From assembly GCA_028821395.1 (NCBI GenBank), contig JAPPGP010000173.1:1-44554 (forward strand): 44,554 bases of DNA, read 5' to 3'. Shown one piece after another: positions 1 through 9,199 of the stretch. Made by a program: the position numbers and the translations under genes. The notes below the pieces were generated by a model. That model saw only the letters and a program-made list of their open reading frames with translations, was not told the DNA's origin and ran no database searches. This DNA comes from Defluviicoccus sp. Its GTDB lineage: Bacteria; Pseudomonadota; Alphaproteobacteria; MPNO01. Each line of letters begins with the position of its first letter. Position 1 is the stretch's first letter.

Positions 1-16
1 CCCCCCCCCCCGAAGG

Positions 17-115
17 GTCGCGCGCAGGCGTCCGCCCGCGGCGTCGCGGGCCTCATGCGTAGTCCCCGCTACGCATTTCGGGCCGCTCCTGGCGGATCGG
101 ACGCCTGCGCGCGAC
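17..115. repeat. Nested inverted repeat (18-bp outer arms, 8-bp inner hairpin)
   Basis: The outer arms at 17-34 and 98-115 are perfect 18-bp reverse complements (left arm GTCGCGCGCAGGCGTCCG). Inside them, ATGCGTAG at 55-62 and CTACGCAT at 69-76 form a second perfect hairpin with a 6-base loop. A run of 11 C lies just outside at 1-11. No U-tract follows either arm, so it is not a standard intrinsic terminator. It ends 24 bases before the first gene, so it could be a structured leader, a cruciform or a dispersed repeat unit. I do not recognise the family. Confidence 0.8.
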
Positions 116-138
116 GCAGACCGTGACAGGGATGAGAA

Positions 139-1389
139 ATGCGGGCTAGACCTTCGGGGACGGTCATGGAGATACCCGGCGCCGGGCGCCTGCCCGGCCT
201 CGCCGCCGAGAGCTTCCACACCGGCCGCCATCTTGCCAACGCCAGGCGCCAGGCGGAGGCCGGGATCGACGACGTGCTGGTCATCGATGCCGATGCGCAT
301 GTCTACGAAAAGGAGTCGATCGCGGACATCATCGCGCTGATCGAGGACCCCATCGTCCGCCAGCTCGCACGGAGCGCCCAGGGCGCGGCCCGGCAGGCGG
401 CGCGTTTCCCGCTCGACCGGGTCGCCTATCACGATCTCGGCGGCCGGATCACCCGCGACATCCTGCGCCGTCTCGAGACCACGCCCGGCGACGGCACCCA
501 CCGCGCGGCCGACCTCGCGCTGCGCGCGATGGACGCGATGGGGATCGACGTGGCCGCGCTGTCGCCCTTCGGCCTGCAGATCATGGGCCTCCACCCCCAG
601 CCCGAGGTCGAGGCCGGCGTGCTCGGTGCCTACAACCGCTGGCTCACCGAACGCGTGCTGCCGGTCTCGCCGCGGCTGCTCGGCTGGATCATGCTGCCGT
701 TCGGCGCGCCGCGCGCGGCGCTGGACATGGTCGACGCCTATGCCGGCCGTCCCGGGATCGCCGGCTTCCAGGTCACCGCGCTGCGCGAGAAATCGGTCCA
801 CGACAACGCCTATATGCCGGTCTACGCGGCGATCCAGGAGACCGGACTGCCGCTCGCCTTCCACGGCGGCACCGACTGGGAGGACCCGCTGTTCCGCGCG
901 GTCGGCAAGTTCATGGCCGTCAAGGCGCTGTCGCAGCAGTGGTACAACATCGTCCACTGCACCAACTGGGTGGTGAACGGCATGCCGGAGCGGTTTCCCC
1001 GCATGCCCGTCATCTGGATGGATTCCGGTATCTCCTGGGTGCCGTGGCTGATGATGCGGATCGACAACGAGTACCGCATGCGGAGCTCGGAATGCCCCTC
1101 GCTCACGCGCCTGCCGAGCGCGTACATGCGGGAGATGTACTACACCTCCAACCCGGTCGAGATGCCCGACCGGGAGGATGCGCTGGCGGCCGCCTACCGG
1201 GCGATCGATGCGCCGAACAGCCTGATCTACGCCTCGAACTACCCGGCGTCGGACATGGATCTTCCGGGGGCGGTCGCCGGCCTTGCGATCCTCGGCGAGG
1301 CCGAAAAGCGCCGCATCCTGGGCGAGACCGCGCGCCGCCTGTTCCGCCTGCCCGAGACGGTCGCCGCCGGCTACATGCGGGACGGTTAG
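139..1389 (+). CDS. Amidohydrolase family 2 (ACMSD-superfamily) protein
   Basis: A 416-residue metal-dependent hydrolase or decarboxylase of the amidohydrolase-2 TIM-barrel group. The N-terminal metal motif reads DADAHVYE (about residues 50-57). Further likely metal or catalytic histidines lie in AFHGGTDW (about residue 236) and NIVHCTNW (about residue 273), and a late barrel motif reads YASNYPASD. Members of this superfamily hydrolyse lactones or decarboxylate aromatic and semialdehyde acids. The substrate here is unknown, but the UbiD-type decarboxylase next door suggests an aromatic or cyclic acid pathway. It is the first gene of a plus-strand operon. The start is uncertain: ATG 139 follows AGGGATGAGA, while ATG 166 follows GGGGAC. 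Confidence 0.85.
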   Translation: MRARPSGTVMEIPGAGRLPGLAAESFHTGRHLANARRQAEAGIDDVLVIDADAHVYEKESIADIIALIEDPIVRQLARSAQGAARQAARFPLDRVAYHDLGGRITRDILRRLETTPGDGTHRAADLALRAMDAMGIDVAALSPFGLQIMGLHPQPEVEAGVLGAYNRWLTERVLPVSPRLLGWIMLPFGAPRAALDMVDAYAGRPGIAGFQVTALREKSVHDNAYMPVYAAIQETGLPLAFHGGTDWEDPLFRAVGKFMAVKALSQQWYNIVHCTNWVVNGMPERFPRMPVIWMDSGISWVPWLMMRIDNEYRMRSSECPSLTRLPSAYMREMYYTSNPVEMPDREDALAAAYRAIDAPNSLIYASNYPASDMDLPGAVAGLAILGEAEKRRILGETARRLFRLPETVAAGYMRDG

Positions 1390-1468
1390 GCGCCGCGGGC
1401 CATTCGGCTTGCCGCCCTCCCTCTGCTACAAACCCGGTGGCACGGATCGAGCGGAGGCGGAACGGCAC

Positions 1469-2938
1469 ATGGCGGACGGCGGCAGCAGGGGTTACGGCGC
1501 TTACGACCGGCCTCACGAAGACCTGCGCGAATGGATCGGGCGGGCGGAAGACCTCGGCGAGCTGCTGCGCGTCGACGGGGTCGACTGGAACCTCGAGATG
1601 GGCTCGGTGGCGGAGATGATCTACCACGCCAAGCCCGACAACCCGCCGGCGATCCTGTTCGAGAACATCCCCGGCTTTTCTTCCGACTATCGGGTGCTGT
1701 CCGGCGCGACCAACTCGATGAACCGGCTGGCGATGACGCTCGGCTTCCCCAGGCCCGAGACGCCGATCGACGTGGTGCAGAGCTACCGCGACCGGCTGAA
1801 GGACTTTGCGCCGCTGCCGGCGCGCGAGCTCAATACCGGCCCGGTGATGGAGAACGTCGACCGCGACGGCGAGGTCGATCTCTACAAGTTTCCGGTGCCC
1901 CTGCTGCACGAGGAGGACGGTGGGCGGTATATAGGCACCGGCGATCTGGTGACCATCCGGGACCCCGAGGACGGCTGGGTCAATCTCGGCACCTACCGGG
2001 TTCAGGTGCATGACCGGAACACGGTCGGGCTGTGGATGTCGCCCGGCAAGCACGGCCGCCTGATCCGCGACAAGTACTTCGCCAAGGGCAGGCCCTGCCC
2101 GGTGGCGATCAGCGTCGGCCAGGACCCGCTGCTGTTCCTGTCGGCGGCCAACGAGGTGGCCTGGGGCACGCCGGAATTCGCCCACGCTGGCGGCCACCGG
2201 GGCGTGCCGTTCGACATCACCAATACCGAGCTCCACGGCCTGCCGATGGCGGCTGCCGCCGAGATCGTGCTCGAGGGCGAGATCATGCCCGACGAGAAGC
2301 GCATCGAGGGGCCGTTCGGCGAGTGGACCGGGTACTATGCCAGCGCCGAGCGCGAGGACTATGTCGTCAAAATCCGCCGGGTCTACCACCGGGACCGGCC
2401 GATCCACACCATGGCGCGCCCCGGCCGGCCGCCGTCGGACTATTCGTTCTCGAAGTGCACCGTCAAGGCGGCGATGATCTGGGACCAGGTCGAGCGCGCC
2501 GGGCTGCCCGGCGTCAAGGGCGTCTGGAGCATGGAGTTCGGCGGCGGGCGCATGTTCAACGTCGTCTCCATCGAGCAGAGATATCCCGGCCATGCGCGCC
2601 AGGCGCTGCTGTTGACGGCGGGCGCCCATGCGGCCAACTATCTCGGCCGCTTCGTGGTCGTGGTCGACGACGACATCGACCCCACCAGCGTCCACGACGT
2701 GATGTGGGCCATCGCCTCGCGCTGCGACCCGGAACAGGACATCGACACCATCCGCCGCACCTGGTCCGGGCCGCTCGACCCAATGAAGCGGCCCGGCGAG
2801 AACATGAACAGCCGCGCGCTGATCGACGCCTGCCGGCCCTTCGAGTGGATCGACGATTTCCCCCCGGTCGCCGAGGCGACTCCGGAGGAGAGAGCCCGGA
2901 TCCGCGAGAAGTTCGGCCACCTCCTGGAGAAGCTGTAG
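1469..2938 (+). CDS. UbiD-family prenylated-FMN decarboxylase
   Basis: A 489-residue protein of the UbiD family, which reversibly decarboxylates aromatic or alpha,beta-unsaturated acids with prenylated FMN. The family signature EGPFGEWTGYY (about residues 283-293) holds the two catalytic glutamates, and GTYRVQVHDRNTVGLW (about 173-188) holds the conserved arginine region. The open frame runs upstream to 1283, but ATG 1469 is chosen because GGAGG lies about 10 bases before it and family proteins start near MADGG. No ubiX-like prenyltransferase is in the window, so the cofactor must be made elsewhere in the genome. Only six bases separate it from the HyuA gene, so the two are surely cotranscribed. 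It probably acts on an aromatic acid intermediate. Confidence 0.92.
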   Translation: MADGGSRGYGAYDRPHEDLREWIGRAEDLGELLRVDGVDWNLEMGSVAEMIYHAKPDNPPAILFENIPGFSSDYRVLSGATNSMNRLAMTLGFPRPETPIDVVQSYRDRLKDFAPLPARELNTGPVMENVDRDGEVDLYKFPVPLLHEEDGGRYIGTGDLVTIRDPEDGWVNLGTYRVQVHDRNTVGLWMSPGKHGRLIRDKYFAKGRPCPVAISVGQDPLLFLSAANEVAWGTPEFAHAGGHRGVPFDITNTELHGLPMAAAAEIVLEGEIMPDEKRIEGPFGEWTGYYASAEREDYVVKIRRVYHRDRPIHTMARPGRPPSDYSFSKCTVKAAMIWDQVERAGLPGVKGVWSMEFGGGRMFNVVSIEQRYPGHARQALLLTAGAHAANYLGRFVVVVDDDIDPTSVHDVMWAIASRCDPEQDIDTIRRTWSGPLDPMKRPGENMNSRALIDACRPFEWIDDFPPVAEATPEERARIREKFGHLLEKL

Positions 2939-2944
2939 GCGGCG

Positions 2945-5056
2945 ATGGCTGCCGCGCCGCTCTCTCTCGGCGTCGACACCGGGGGCACGTTCACCGACAT
3001 CGTGCAGATCGATGCCGCCGGCACGGTCACCGTCGACAAAACGTTCTCCACCCCGGCGAGCCCGGAGGAGGGCGCGATCGAGAGTCTCGCGAGCCTTGCC
3101 CGCAACACGCAACGCCCGGTGCGGGCGGTGCTGCGCCAGACCGCCCGGCTCGCCCACGGCACCACGGTATCGACCAACGCGCTGATCCAGCGGAGCGGCG
3201 CCCAGGTGGGGCTGATCGCGACAAGCGGTTTCGAGGACACGCTGGTCATCGGCCGCGGACCGGTGGGCCGCGTCGGCGGGTTGCCGCACGCGAGGGCGAT
3301 GGACTTCCTGCACACCGAGCCGCCTCCGCCGCTGGTCTCGCGCCGGCTGGTGCGGGGCATCGCGGGGCGGGTGACGGCGGCCGGCGAGCTCCTCGCCCCG
3401 GTCGACCCGGACCAAGCCGGAAGGGCGGTCCAGGCGCTGGTCGAGGCGGGGGCGGAGAGCCTCGCCGTCTGCCTGCTCTGGTCCTTTCTCCGCCCCGACC
3501 AGGAGCAGGCCGTGCGGGCGGCGGCGGGCGAGGTCGCGCCCGGCCTGCCGGTCTTCCTGTCGTCCGAGATCGCGCCCCGGATGGGCGAGTACGAGCGCAT
3601 GGTGACCACCGCCGTCGCCGCCCATGTCGGACCGGCGACGACGCGCTATATCGCGCGGCTGCAGGACCGGCTCGCCCGCGACGGGCTGCGCCACCCGATC
3701 CAGGTGATGACCGCGTCCGGCGGCACGGCGCTGCCCGACGGGGCGGCGCGGGCGGCGGTCGCCGTGGTGAACTCCGGTCCGGTCGGCGGTCTCGTCGCCG
3801 CGCGCCATCTCGGGCGCAGCCTCGGCATCGAGAACGCGATCACCGCCGACATGGGCGGCACCAGCTTCGACGTGGGCGTGATCGCCGGCGGGACGATCGA
3901 GCGGACCAGCACGCCCTATCTCGGCCAGGGGCTTCCGGTGCTCACCCGTTCGGTACGCATCGACACGCTCGGCGCGGGCGGCGGCAGCATCGCGGTCTCG
4001 GACGGCTTCCGGCTCAGGGTGGGGCCGGAGAGCGCGGGCGCCGATCCCGGCCCCGCCGCCTATGGACGGGGCGGCGAGTACCCGACCGTGACCGACGCCC
4101 TGGTCGTGCTCGGCATCGTCAACCCGGAGCGCTTCTTCGCCGGCCGCTACCCGCTCGATCCGGGCCTCGCCGCCGCCGCGATCGAGCGCCACGTCGCCCG
4201 CCCGATGGGGCTCGGCGTCGCCGACGCGGCCGCCGGGATCGTCGAGGTGGTCAACGGGCGGATGGCCGACCTGATCCGCAAGGTCACCATCGAGACCGGC
4301 AACGATCCCCGCCGCTTCGCGCTGATCGCCTATGGCGGGGCCTGCGGCGCGCATTGCGCGGACCTTGCCATGCGGCTCGGCATCGCGCGCGTGGTCGTTC
4401 CTTACGGCGCGGCGGTGTTCTCCGCGCTGGGGATCGCGCTCTCGGATATCGTCTACGCCCATACCCTGTCGGCCCCCGTCGCGCTCGAAGACGAGGATGC
4501 GGCCCGCCGTGTCGCGCGGCAGGCGATGGCGGCGCTAGACGCGCGCGCGGCGGCCGATCTGTCCGTGAGCGGCTTCGCGCCGGCCGACGCCGCGATCCGC
4601 TACAGCGTCGAAATGCGCTATCGCGGGCAGATGAACGAGGTCTCGCTCGACCTCCCCGACGGCGCGGCGGGGCCTGGCCTGGCCGAGCGTCTGCGCCACG
4701 CCTTCCAGACGCTCTACGCCGAGCGCTACGGCGCCAGCGCGGTGCGGGCCGCGGCGGGGCTCGAAGTGGTGAGCTTCGGCATCGAGGCCATGGTCGCCGC
4801 CGAGGCCCCGGCGCCGGGTGAGCGGGAAGGCGCGGCAATGGGCGGAAATTCGGTGGGCAGGCGCCGCGTCCATCGCCGCGGCGCCGAGCCGCTGGACGCC
4901 GGGGTCCACGACTTCGCCGCGCTCGCCGCCGGGGCCGAGATCAAGGGGCCGGCGGTGATAGAACGCGACATGACGACGATCTGGGTCCCGCCCTCGGCGA
5001 CCGCGCGCCTCGACCGGCTCGGCAATGTGGACATCCGGCCGGAGACCGAAGGATGA
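2945..5056 (+). CDS. hyuA: HyuA family ATP-dependent subunit (hydantoinase/oxoprolinase/acetone-carboxylase beta type)
   Basis: A 703-residue ASKHA-fold protein. The N-terminal phosphate motif is DTGGTFTDI (residues 11-19), the second ATP motif is DMGGTSFDVG (about 302-311), and a glycine-rich GAGGGSIAV follows (about 343). In this family the HyuA subunit phosphorylates an amide, lactam or ketone enol so that HyuB can hydrolyse or carboxylate it. The stop overlaps the HyuB start as ATGA (5053-5056), typical of obligate partners. The zinc tail on the partner HyuB favours a carboxylase-type complex like acetone or acetophenone carboxylase over a simple hydantoinase. That is inference; hydantoin or oxoproline cleavage remains possible. 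Confidence 0.93.
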   Translation: MAAAPLSLGVDTGGTFTDIVQIDAAGTVTVDKTFSTPASPEEGAIESLASLARNTQRPVRAVLRQTARLAHGTTVSTNALIQRSGAQVGLIATSGFEDTLVIGRGPVGRVGGLPHARAMDFLHTEPPPPLVSRRLVRGIAGRVTAAGELLAPVDPDQAGRAVQALVEAGAESLAVCLLWSFLRPDQEQAVRAAAGEVAPGLPVFLSSEIAPRMGEYERMVTTAVAAHVGPATTRYIARLQDRLARDGLRHPIQVMTASGGTALPDGAARAAVAVVNSGPVGGLVAARHLGRSLGIENAITADMGGTSFDVGVIAGGTIERTSTPYLGQGLPVLTRSVRIDTLGAGGGSIAVSDGFRLRVGPESAGADPGPAAYGRGGEYPTVTDALVVLGIVNPERFFAGRYPLDPGLAAAAIERHVARPMGLGVADAAAGIVEVVNGRMADLIRKVTIETGNDPRRFALIAYGGACGAHCADLAMRLGIARVVVPYGAAVFSALGIALSDIVYAHTLSAPVALEDEDAARRVARQAMAALDARAAADLSVSGFAPADAAIRYSVEMRYRGQMNEVSLDLPDGAAGPGLAERLRHAFQTLYAERYGASAVRAAAGLEVVSFGIEAMVAAEAPAPGEREGAAMGGNSVGRRRVHRRGAEPLDAGVHDFAALAAGAEIKGPAVIERDMTTIWVPPSATARLDRLGNVDIRPETEG

Positions 5057-7206
5057 CCGGCATGCTCGACCCCATCGACTTCGAGGTGCTGAAGCACCGC
5101 CTGTGGCAGATCAACGACGAGCAATCGGCGGCGATCAAGACCATCTCGGCCTCGCCCATCGTGGTCGAGGGCAATGACTTCAACACCGGGCTGTTCACCG
5201 CCGCGGGCGAGGTGGTGATCGCCGGCATCGGATCGGTGGTCCATGTCACGACGATGGGCGACACGCTGCGCGAGATCATCCGCAAGGCGGGCCGCATCCG
5301 CGACGGCGATATCTATCTCACCAACGATCCCTTCATGGGGGCGCTGCACCAGAACGACGTGGTGATGGCGAGCCCGGTCTTCGTCGACGGCGACGTGTTC
5401 ATGTGGATCGGCAACGTCCTTCACCACCCCGATGTCGGCGGCATCGACGAGGGCAGCTTCTGCATCAACGCGCGCTCGATCTACCAGGACCCGCCGCGCT
5501 ACTTCCTCAAGATCGTCGATGCAGGCGTTCCCTCGCCCGAGGTGGAACACACCTTCGTCACCAATTCGCGCCTGCCGGACATGGTGCTGCTCGACCTCGG
5601 CGCGCAGATCGGCGCGATCAACCGCGCCAGGCAGCGCGTCGACGCCCTGATCGCCGAGCGCGGGCCCGACACCGTCCGGGCTGTGATGGAACGCTCGATC
5701 GACGTCGCCGAGGCGCAGATCCGCGCCGCCATCGCCGAGCTTCCCGAAGGGAGCTGGACCGGGAATGCCTGGATGGACGGCGACCGGGTGGGATCGGAGA
5801 GGATCCACCGCGTCGCGCTCCGCCTGAGCAGGGAGGGCGAGACGCTTCACTTCGACTACAGCGGCTCCTCGCCGCAGGTGGACGCCGCGGTCAACAGCAC
5901 CTACCCCGCGACCGTGGGCGGCTCCGCGGTGCCGCTGTTCAGCTTCCTGTGCCAGGGCGATATCGACTGGAACGAGGGGCTCAGGCGCTGCATGCGGGTC
6001 ACCGCGCCCGAGGGCAGCGTGGTCAATGCGAGCTTTCCGGCGCCGGTCTCGATATCGACGGTCGGGTTCCGCTGGCTGGTCACCGTCGCGGCGGCCGAGG
6101 CGATCGCGCGGATGTTCGCCTCGTCCGAGCGATATCGCGACCGCGTCTGCCCGTCCTGGAACTCGTCCAGCAACTGCAACAACGTGTTCGCGACCGCCGA
6201 GGACGGAACACGGGTGGGGGCGCTGCTGTCCGATCACCGGGGCTCGGGCGGCGGTGCGCGGTCCTTCGCCGACGGGTTCGACCATGCCGGCACCATCACC
6301 TCGTTCGCGTCCAGCATGGGCAATGTCGAAGGCACCGAGTGGAAGCTGCCGGTGCTCTACGTCTATCGCCGTTCGATCCCCGATTCCGGCGGCGCGGGGC
6401 GATATCGCGGCGGGCTGACCGCCGAGGTCGCGCTGATCCCCGAGGGCGCCGACGCGCTGGTCCTCAAGTCGACCAATACCGCGGGCACCGACCAGACCAA
6501 CGCGCACGGCATATCGGGCGGCTATCCCGGCGCCGGATCGCAGACCAGCGTGGTCCGCCGAACCGGCATCCGCGAGCGGGTCCGGCGCGGCGAGCCACCC
6601 GCCTCCACCGAGGACTTCGCCGGGGAGGTCGAGCATCTTGCCTCCAAGGACGAAGCCGTGCTCGGACCCGACGACGCGCTGGTCTTCTACCCTGCCGGCG
6701 GGGGCGGCTACGGCGATCCCCTCGACCGCGACCCCGAGGCGGTCGCCGCCGACGTGGCCGAGGGCCGCGTGAGCGGCGAGGCGGCGCGCGCGCAGTACGG
6801 GGTCGTGCTGTCGCCCGGCGGCGTCGTCGATGCGGCGGCGACCTCAGAAGCGCGCGATGCGCTGCGGTCCGCGCGCCGGGAAGGCACGGCGGCGGCTTGG
6901 ACCGCCGGAGCGGCGATCGCCGCGCCCGGGAAGCATCGTATCGGCGAGCATCTCGAATGCGCCGTCGACGCAGATGGCCAGACGTTCCGCTGCCTGCGCT
7001 GCGGCCACCTTCTTGCCGGCGGGGCGGGGAGCGCGATCCTGCGCCGCCGGCCGCTCGCGGCGGCCGGGCCGCTGCGCGCGTTGCGCTGGGACGGAGACAG
7101 CCCGAACTTCGCCCTCGAAGAGGCGATCTGCCCCGGCTGCGCGACCGTGCACGAAGTCCGCGAAATCCGCACCGAATCGAGCAAGGAGAGGGAGGCGATT
7201 GAATGA
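5053..7206 (+). CDS. hyuB: HyuB family subunit with fused acetone-carboxylase-gamma-like zinc tail
   Basis: A 717-residue protein. The first roughly 590 residues are a HyuB/acetone-carboxylase-alpha body with family motifs LTNDPFMGALHQNDV (about 93-107) and a C-terminal GGGGYGDPLDRDPEAV (about 550). After this comes an extra segment of about 100 residues with two cysteine pairs, CLRC and CPGC, which resembles the small zinc-binding gamma subunit of acetone and acetophenone carboxylases. Plain HyuB proteins usually end soon after the GGGGYGDP region, so this is a fusion. The 4-nt overlap with hyuA before it and a second 4-nt overlap with the dehydrogenase after it show one transcript. A carboxylation role is inferred from the fusion; the substrate is unknown. 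Confidence 0.9.
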   Translation: MTGMLDPIDFEVLKHRLWQINDEQSAAIKTISASPIVVEGNDFNTGLFTAAGEVVIAGIGSVVHVTTMGDTLREIIRKAGRIRDGDIYLTNDPFMGALHQNDVVMASPVFVDGDVFMWIGNVLHHPDVGGIDEGSFCINARSIYQDPPRYFLKIVDAGVPSPEVEHTFVTNSRLPDMVLLDLGAQIGAINRARQRVDALIAERGPDTVRAVMERSIDVAEAQIRAAIAELPEGSWTGNAWMDGDRVGSERIHRVALRLSREGETLHFDYSGSSPQVDAAVNSTYPATVGGSAVPLFSFLCQGDIDWNEGLRRCMRVTAPEGSVVNASFPAPVSISTVGFRWLVTVAAAEAIARMFASSERYRDRVCPSWNSSSNCNNVFATAEDGTRVGALLSDHRGSGGGARSFADGFDHAGTITSFASSMGNVEGTEWKLPVLYVYRRSIPDSGGAGRYRGGLTAEVALIPEGADALVLKSTNTAGTDQTNAHGISGGYPGAGSQTSVVRRTGIRERVRRGEPPASTEDFAGEVEHLASKDEAVLGPDDALVFYPAGGGGYGDPLDRDPEAVAADVAEGRVSGEAARAQYGVVLSPGGVVDAAATSEARDALRSARREGTAAAWTAGAAIAAPGKHRIGEHLECAVDADGQTFRCLRCGHLLAGGAGSAILRRRPLAAAGPLRALRWDGDSPNFALEEAICPGCATVHEVREIRTESSKEREAIE

Positions 7207-8030
7207 ACGCCGCGGGGATCGAAACCGTCGGGGTGATCGGGCTCGGCAAGATGGGCGGGCAGCTCGCCCGTCACCTGGCTGCCGCCGGGTTCGAGACGCT
7301 GGGCTACGACGTGCGCGCCGAGGCGATGGTCCAGGCCGAGGCCGACGGCGCGGCGGCGACCGGGTCGCCGGCCGAGCTGGCGACGAAGAGCGATCTCGTC
7401 ATTGTCGGGGTCGGGTTCGACTCCGAGGTCGAGGCCGCGCTGTTCGGCGAGAACGGCGCGATGGGCTCGCCCAGGCCCGGGTCGACGATGGCGGTGGCCT
7501 CGACGGTCGCGCCGGCGACCATGCTGAAGATCGCAGAGCGGATCGGCGGCGACGTCGCGGTCCTCGACATCCCGATGGCGCGCGGGGAGCAGGCGGCGAT
7601 CGACGGCAATCTGCTGATTTTCGGCGGCGGCGACCGGGCGGCGTTCGATCGCTGCCGCCCGGCCTTCTCGACCTTCTCCGATGCCATCCACCATCTCGGC
7701 CCGGTCGGCGCCGGCCAGGTGGGCAAGCTGGTCAACAATCTGATCCTCTGGGCCTGCATCTCGGCCAACGAGGAGGGTTTCCGTCTTGCCGAAGAGCTTG
7801 GCGTCGAAGCCGGAGCGTTGCGCGAGGCCCTGCTCCAGTCGAGCGCGCAGAACTGGGCGCTCGCCACCGAGGCCGTCGAACGGCCGATGCCGTGGGCGGA
7901 GAAGGACATGACTATCGTACTCAAGGAAGCCGACGCCGCACGCGTCTCTCTGCCGCTCTGCGGCACCGTCAAGGAGGTGATCAAGGGGGTGAAGATCGCG
8001 CGCGGCCAGGCGATGCCGGAGGAGCGCTAG
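7203..8030 (+). CDS. 3-hydroxyisobutyrate dehydrogenase-like NAD(P) oxidoreductase
   Basis: A 275-residue beta-hydroxyacid dehydrogenase. The Rossmann motif GLGKMGGQLARHL starts at about residue 12, the substrate-binding stretch DIPMARGEQAA is at about 122, and the catalytic lysine sits in GQVGKLVNN (about 174). Family members oxidise 3-hydroxy acids such as hydroxyisobutyrate, tartronate or 6-phosphogluconate. Length is slightly short of the usual 290-300, with the C-terminal helical part abbreviated. It overlaps hyuB by ATGA and is followed after three bases by the cyclodeaminase-like gene. It probably oxidises a hydroxy acid released downstream of the Hyu step. Confidence 0.87.
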   Translation: MNAAGIETVGVIGLGKMGGQLARHLAAAGFETLGYDVRAEAMVQAEADGAAATGSPAELATKSDLVIVGVGFDSEVEAALFGENGAMGSPRPGSTMAVASTVAPATMLKIAERIGGDVAVLDIPMARGEQAAIDGNLLIFGGGDRAAFDRCRPAFSTFSDAIHHLGPVGAGQVGKLVNNLILWACISANEEGFRLAEELGVEAGALREALLQSSAQNWALATEAVERPMPWAEKDMTIVLKEADAARVSLPLCGTVKEVIKGVKIARGQAMPEER

Positions 8031-8033
8031 GTT

Positions 8034-9134
8034 ATGCTGCTGATCGACAACGACACCGTCGCCGCTCTGCTCGACATGCCGTCCTGCATCGAAGCCCAGG
8101 AGGCGGCGTTCCGCCAGATCCCCGACGGCGGCGCCGCCTTCCGCGGCCGCATCGACATGTACGCCCCCTGCGAACGGCCCGACGGTTATTACCGCTGGGG
8201 GACGATGGAGGGCTACAACGACGGCATCCTCGCGATCCGCGTGAAATCCGACGTGATGACCTGGCCGCGCGACGCGGACGGGCGCTGGACCGAAGACAAG
8301 TATTGCGTGGAGCCCGGCACCTATTGCGGGCTGATCTTCCTGTGGAGCGCGCTCAACGGCGAGCCGCTGGCCATCGTCAATGACGGGGTGCTGCAACACA
8401 TGCGGGTCGGCGGCGGCGCCGGTATCGGGGTCAAGCATCTCTCGCGCCCCGACTCTTCCGTCGTCGGCATGCTGGGATCGGGCGGCATGGCGCGGACCTA
8501 TCTGGAGGCGATCTGCGCGGTGCGCGGCATTTCCGAGGTCCGGGTCTACAGCCCCACGAGGGCCAACCGGGAGCGCTACGCGGAAGAGATGACCGGGCGC
8601 CTCTCGGTCCCCGTCCTGCCGGCGGACTCGCCGGAAGCCGCGATCGCCGATGCCGACATCGTCGCCAGCGCGACCGACAGCATGGAGCCCACCTTCGATC
8701 CGGCGTGGCTGGAGGCCGGCATGCATGTCACCAATCTCGGGCCCGACGAGATCGGCCCGGAAGCGCTGGAGCGCTTCGACGTGAAGATCCGCCAGGGGGT
8801 ACCCGGCATCCGCATGGCGGAGAGCGCGCGCCTGCAGCCCGGCATCGGCCACTCCCCGATGGCGGTGCTCGCCGGCACCGAGGAGGAGCTGAAGCGCCTG
8901 CCGCCGAGGCGCGAGCGCGACATCTATCTGGCGGAATTCCCGACCTATTGCGACCTGGTGACCGGCAAGGCGGCCGGGCGCACGGCGGCCGACCAGATCA
9001 CCTTCTACCAGAACACCGGCTTCCAGGGCCTCCAGTTCTCCTCGGTCGGCGGTCTGGTCTACCGCCGCGCGCGGGAGGCGGGGCTCGGACGGGAAATTCC
9101 CACCGAGTGGTTCCTCCAGGACATCCGTGACTGA
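8034..9134 (+). CDS. Ornithine cyclodeaminase / mu-crystallin family protein
   Basis: A 366-residue member of the OCD/mu-crystallin family, with a Rossmann segment GMLGSGGMARTYLEAI (about residues 146-161) and a typical N-terminal half that forms the dimer barrel. Family enzymes include ornithine cyclodeaminase, alanine dehydrogenase, ketimine reductase and opine-type reductases, all acting at an amino or imino acid carbon. It sits behind the dehydrogenase with a GGAGGAG site eight bases before ATG. Its presence suggests that the pathway handles an imine or amino acid intermediate, for instance after opening of a nitrogen ring. It is too diverged for me to name the substrate. Confidence 0.85.
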   Translation: MLLIDNDTVAALLDMPSCIEAQEAAFRQIPDGGAAFRGRIDMYAPCERPDGYYRWGTMEGYNDGILAIRVKSDVMTWPRDADGRWTEDKYCVEPGTYCGLIFLWSALNGEPLAIVNDGVLQHMRVGGGAGIGVKHLSRPDSSVVGMLGSGGMARTYLEAICAVRGISEVRVYSPTRANRERYAEEMTGRLSVPVLPADSPEAAIADADIVASATDSMEPTFDPAWLEAGMHVTNLGPDEIGPEALERFDVKIRQGVPGIRMAESARLQPGIGHSPMAVLAGTEEELKRLPPRRERDIYLAEFPTYCDLVTGKAAGRTAADQITFYQNTGFQGLQFSSVGGLVYRRAREAGLGREIPTEWFLQDIRD

Positions 9135-9199
9135 GGCCCGGCTATGGAGCGGATACCGGTGTTGTGGCAGAGTGCCGCCGACCAAGCGGGAGACCGGCG

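Noticed and set aside
1103..4462. 1119-codon open frame on the minus strand
   Set aside because: It runs antisense to UbiD and HyuA, is rich in R/G/A/D/H with no domain, and is the usual GC-rich shadow of true genes.
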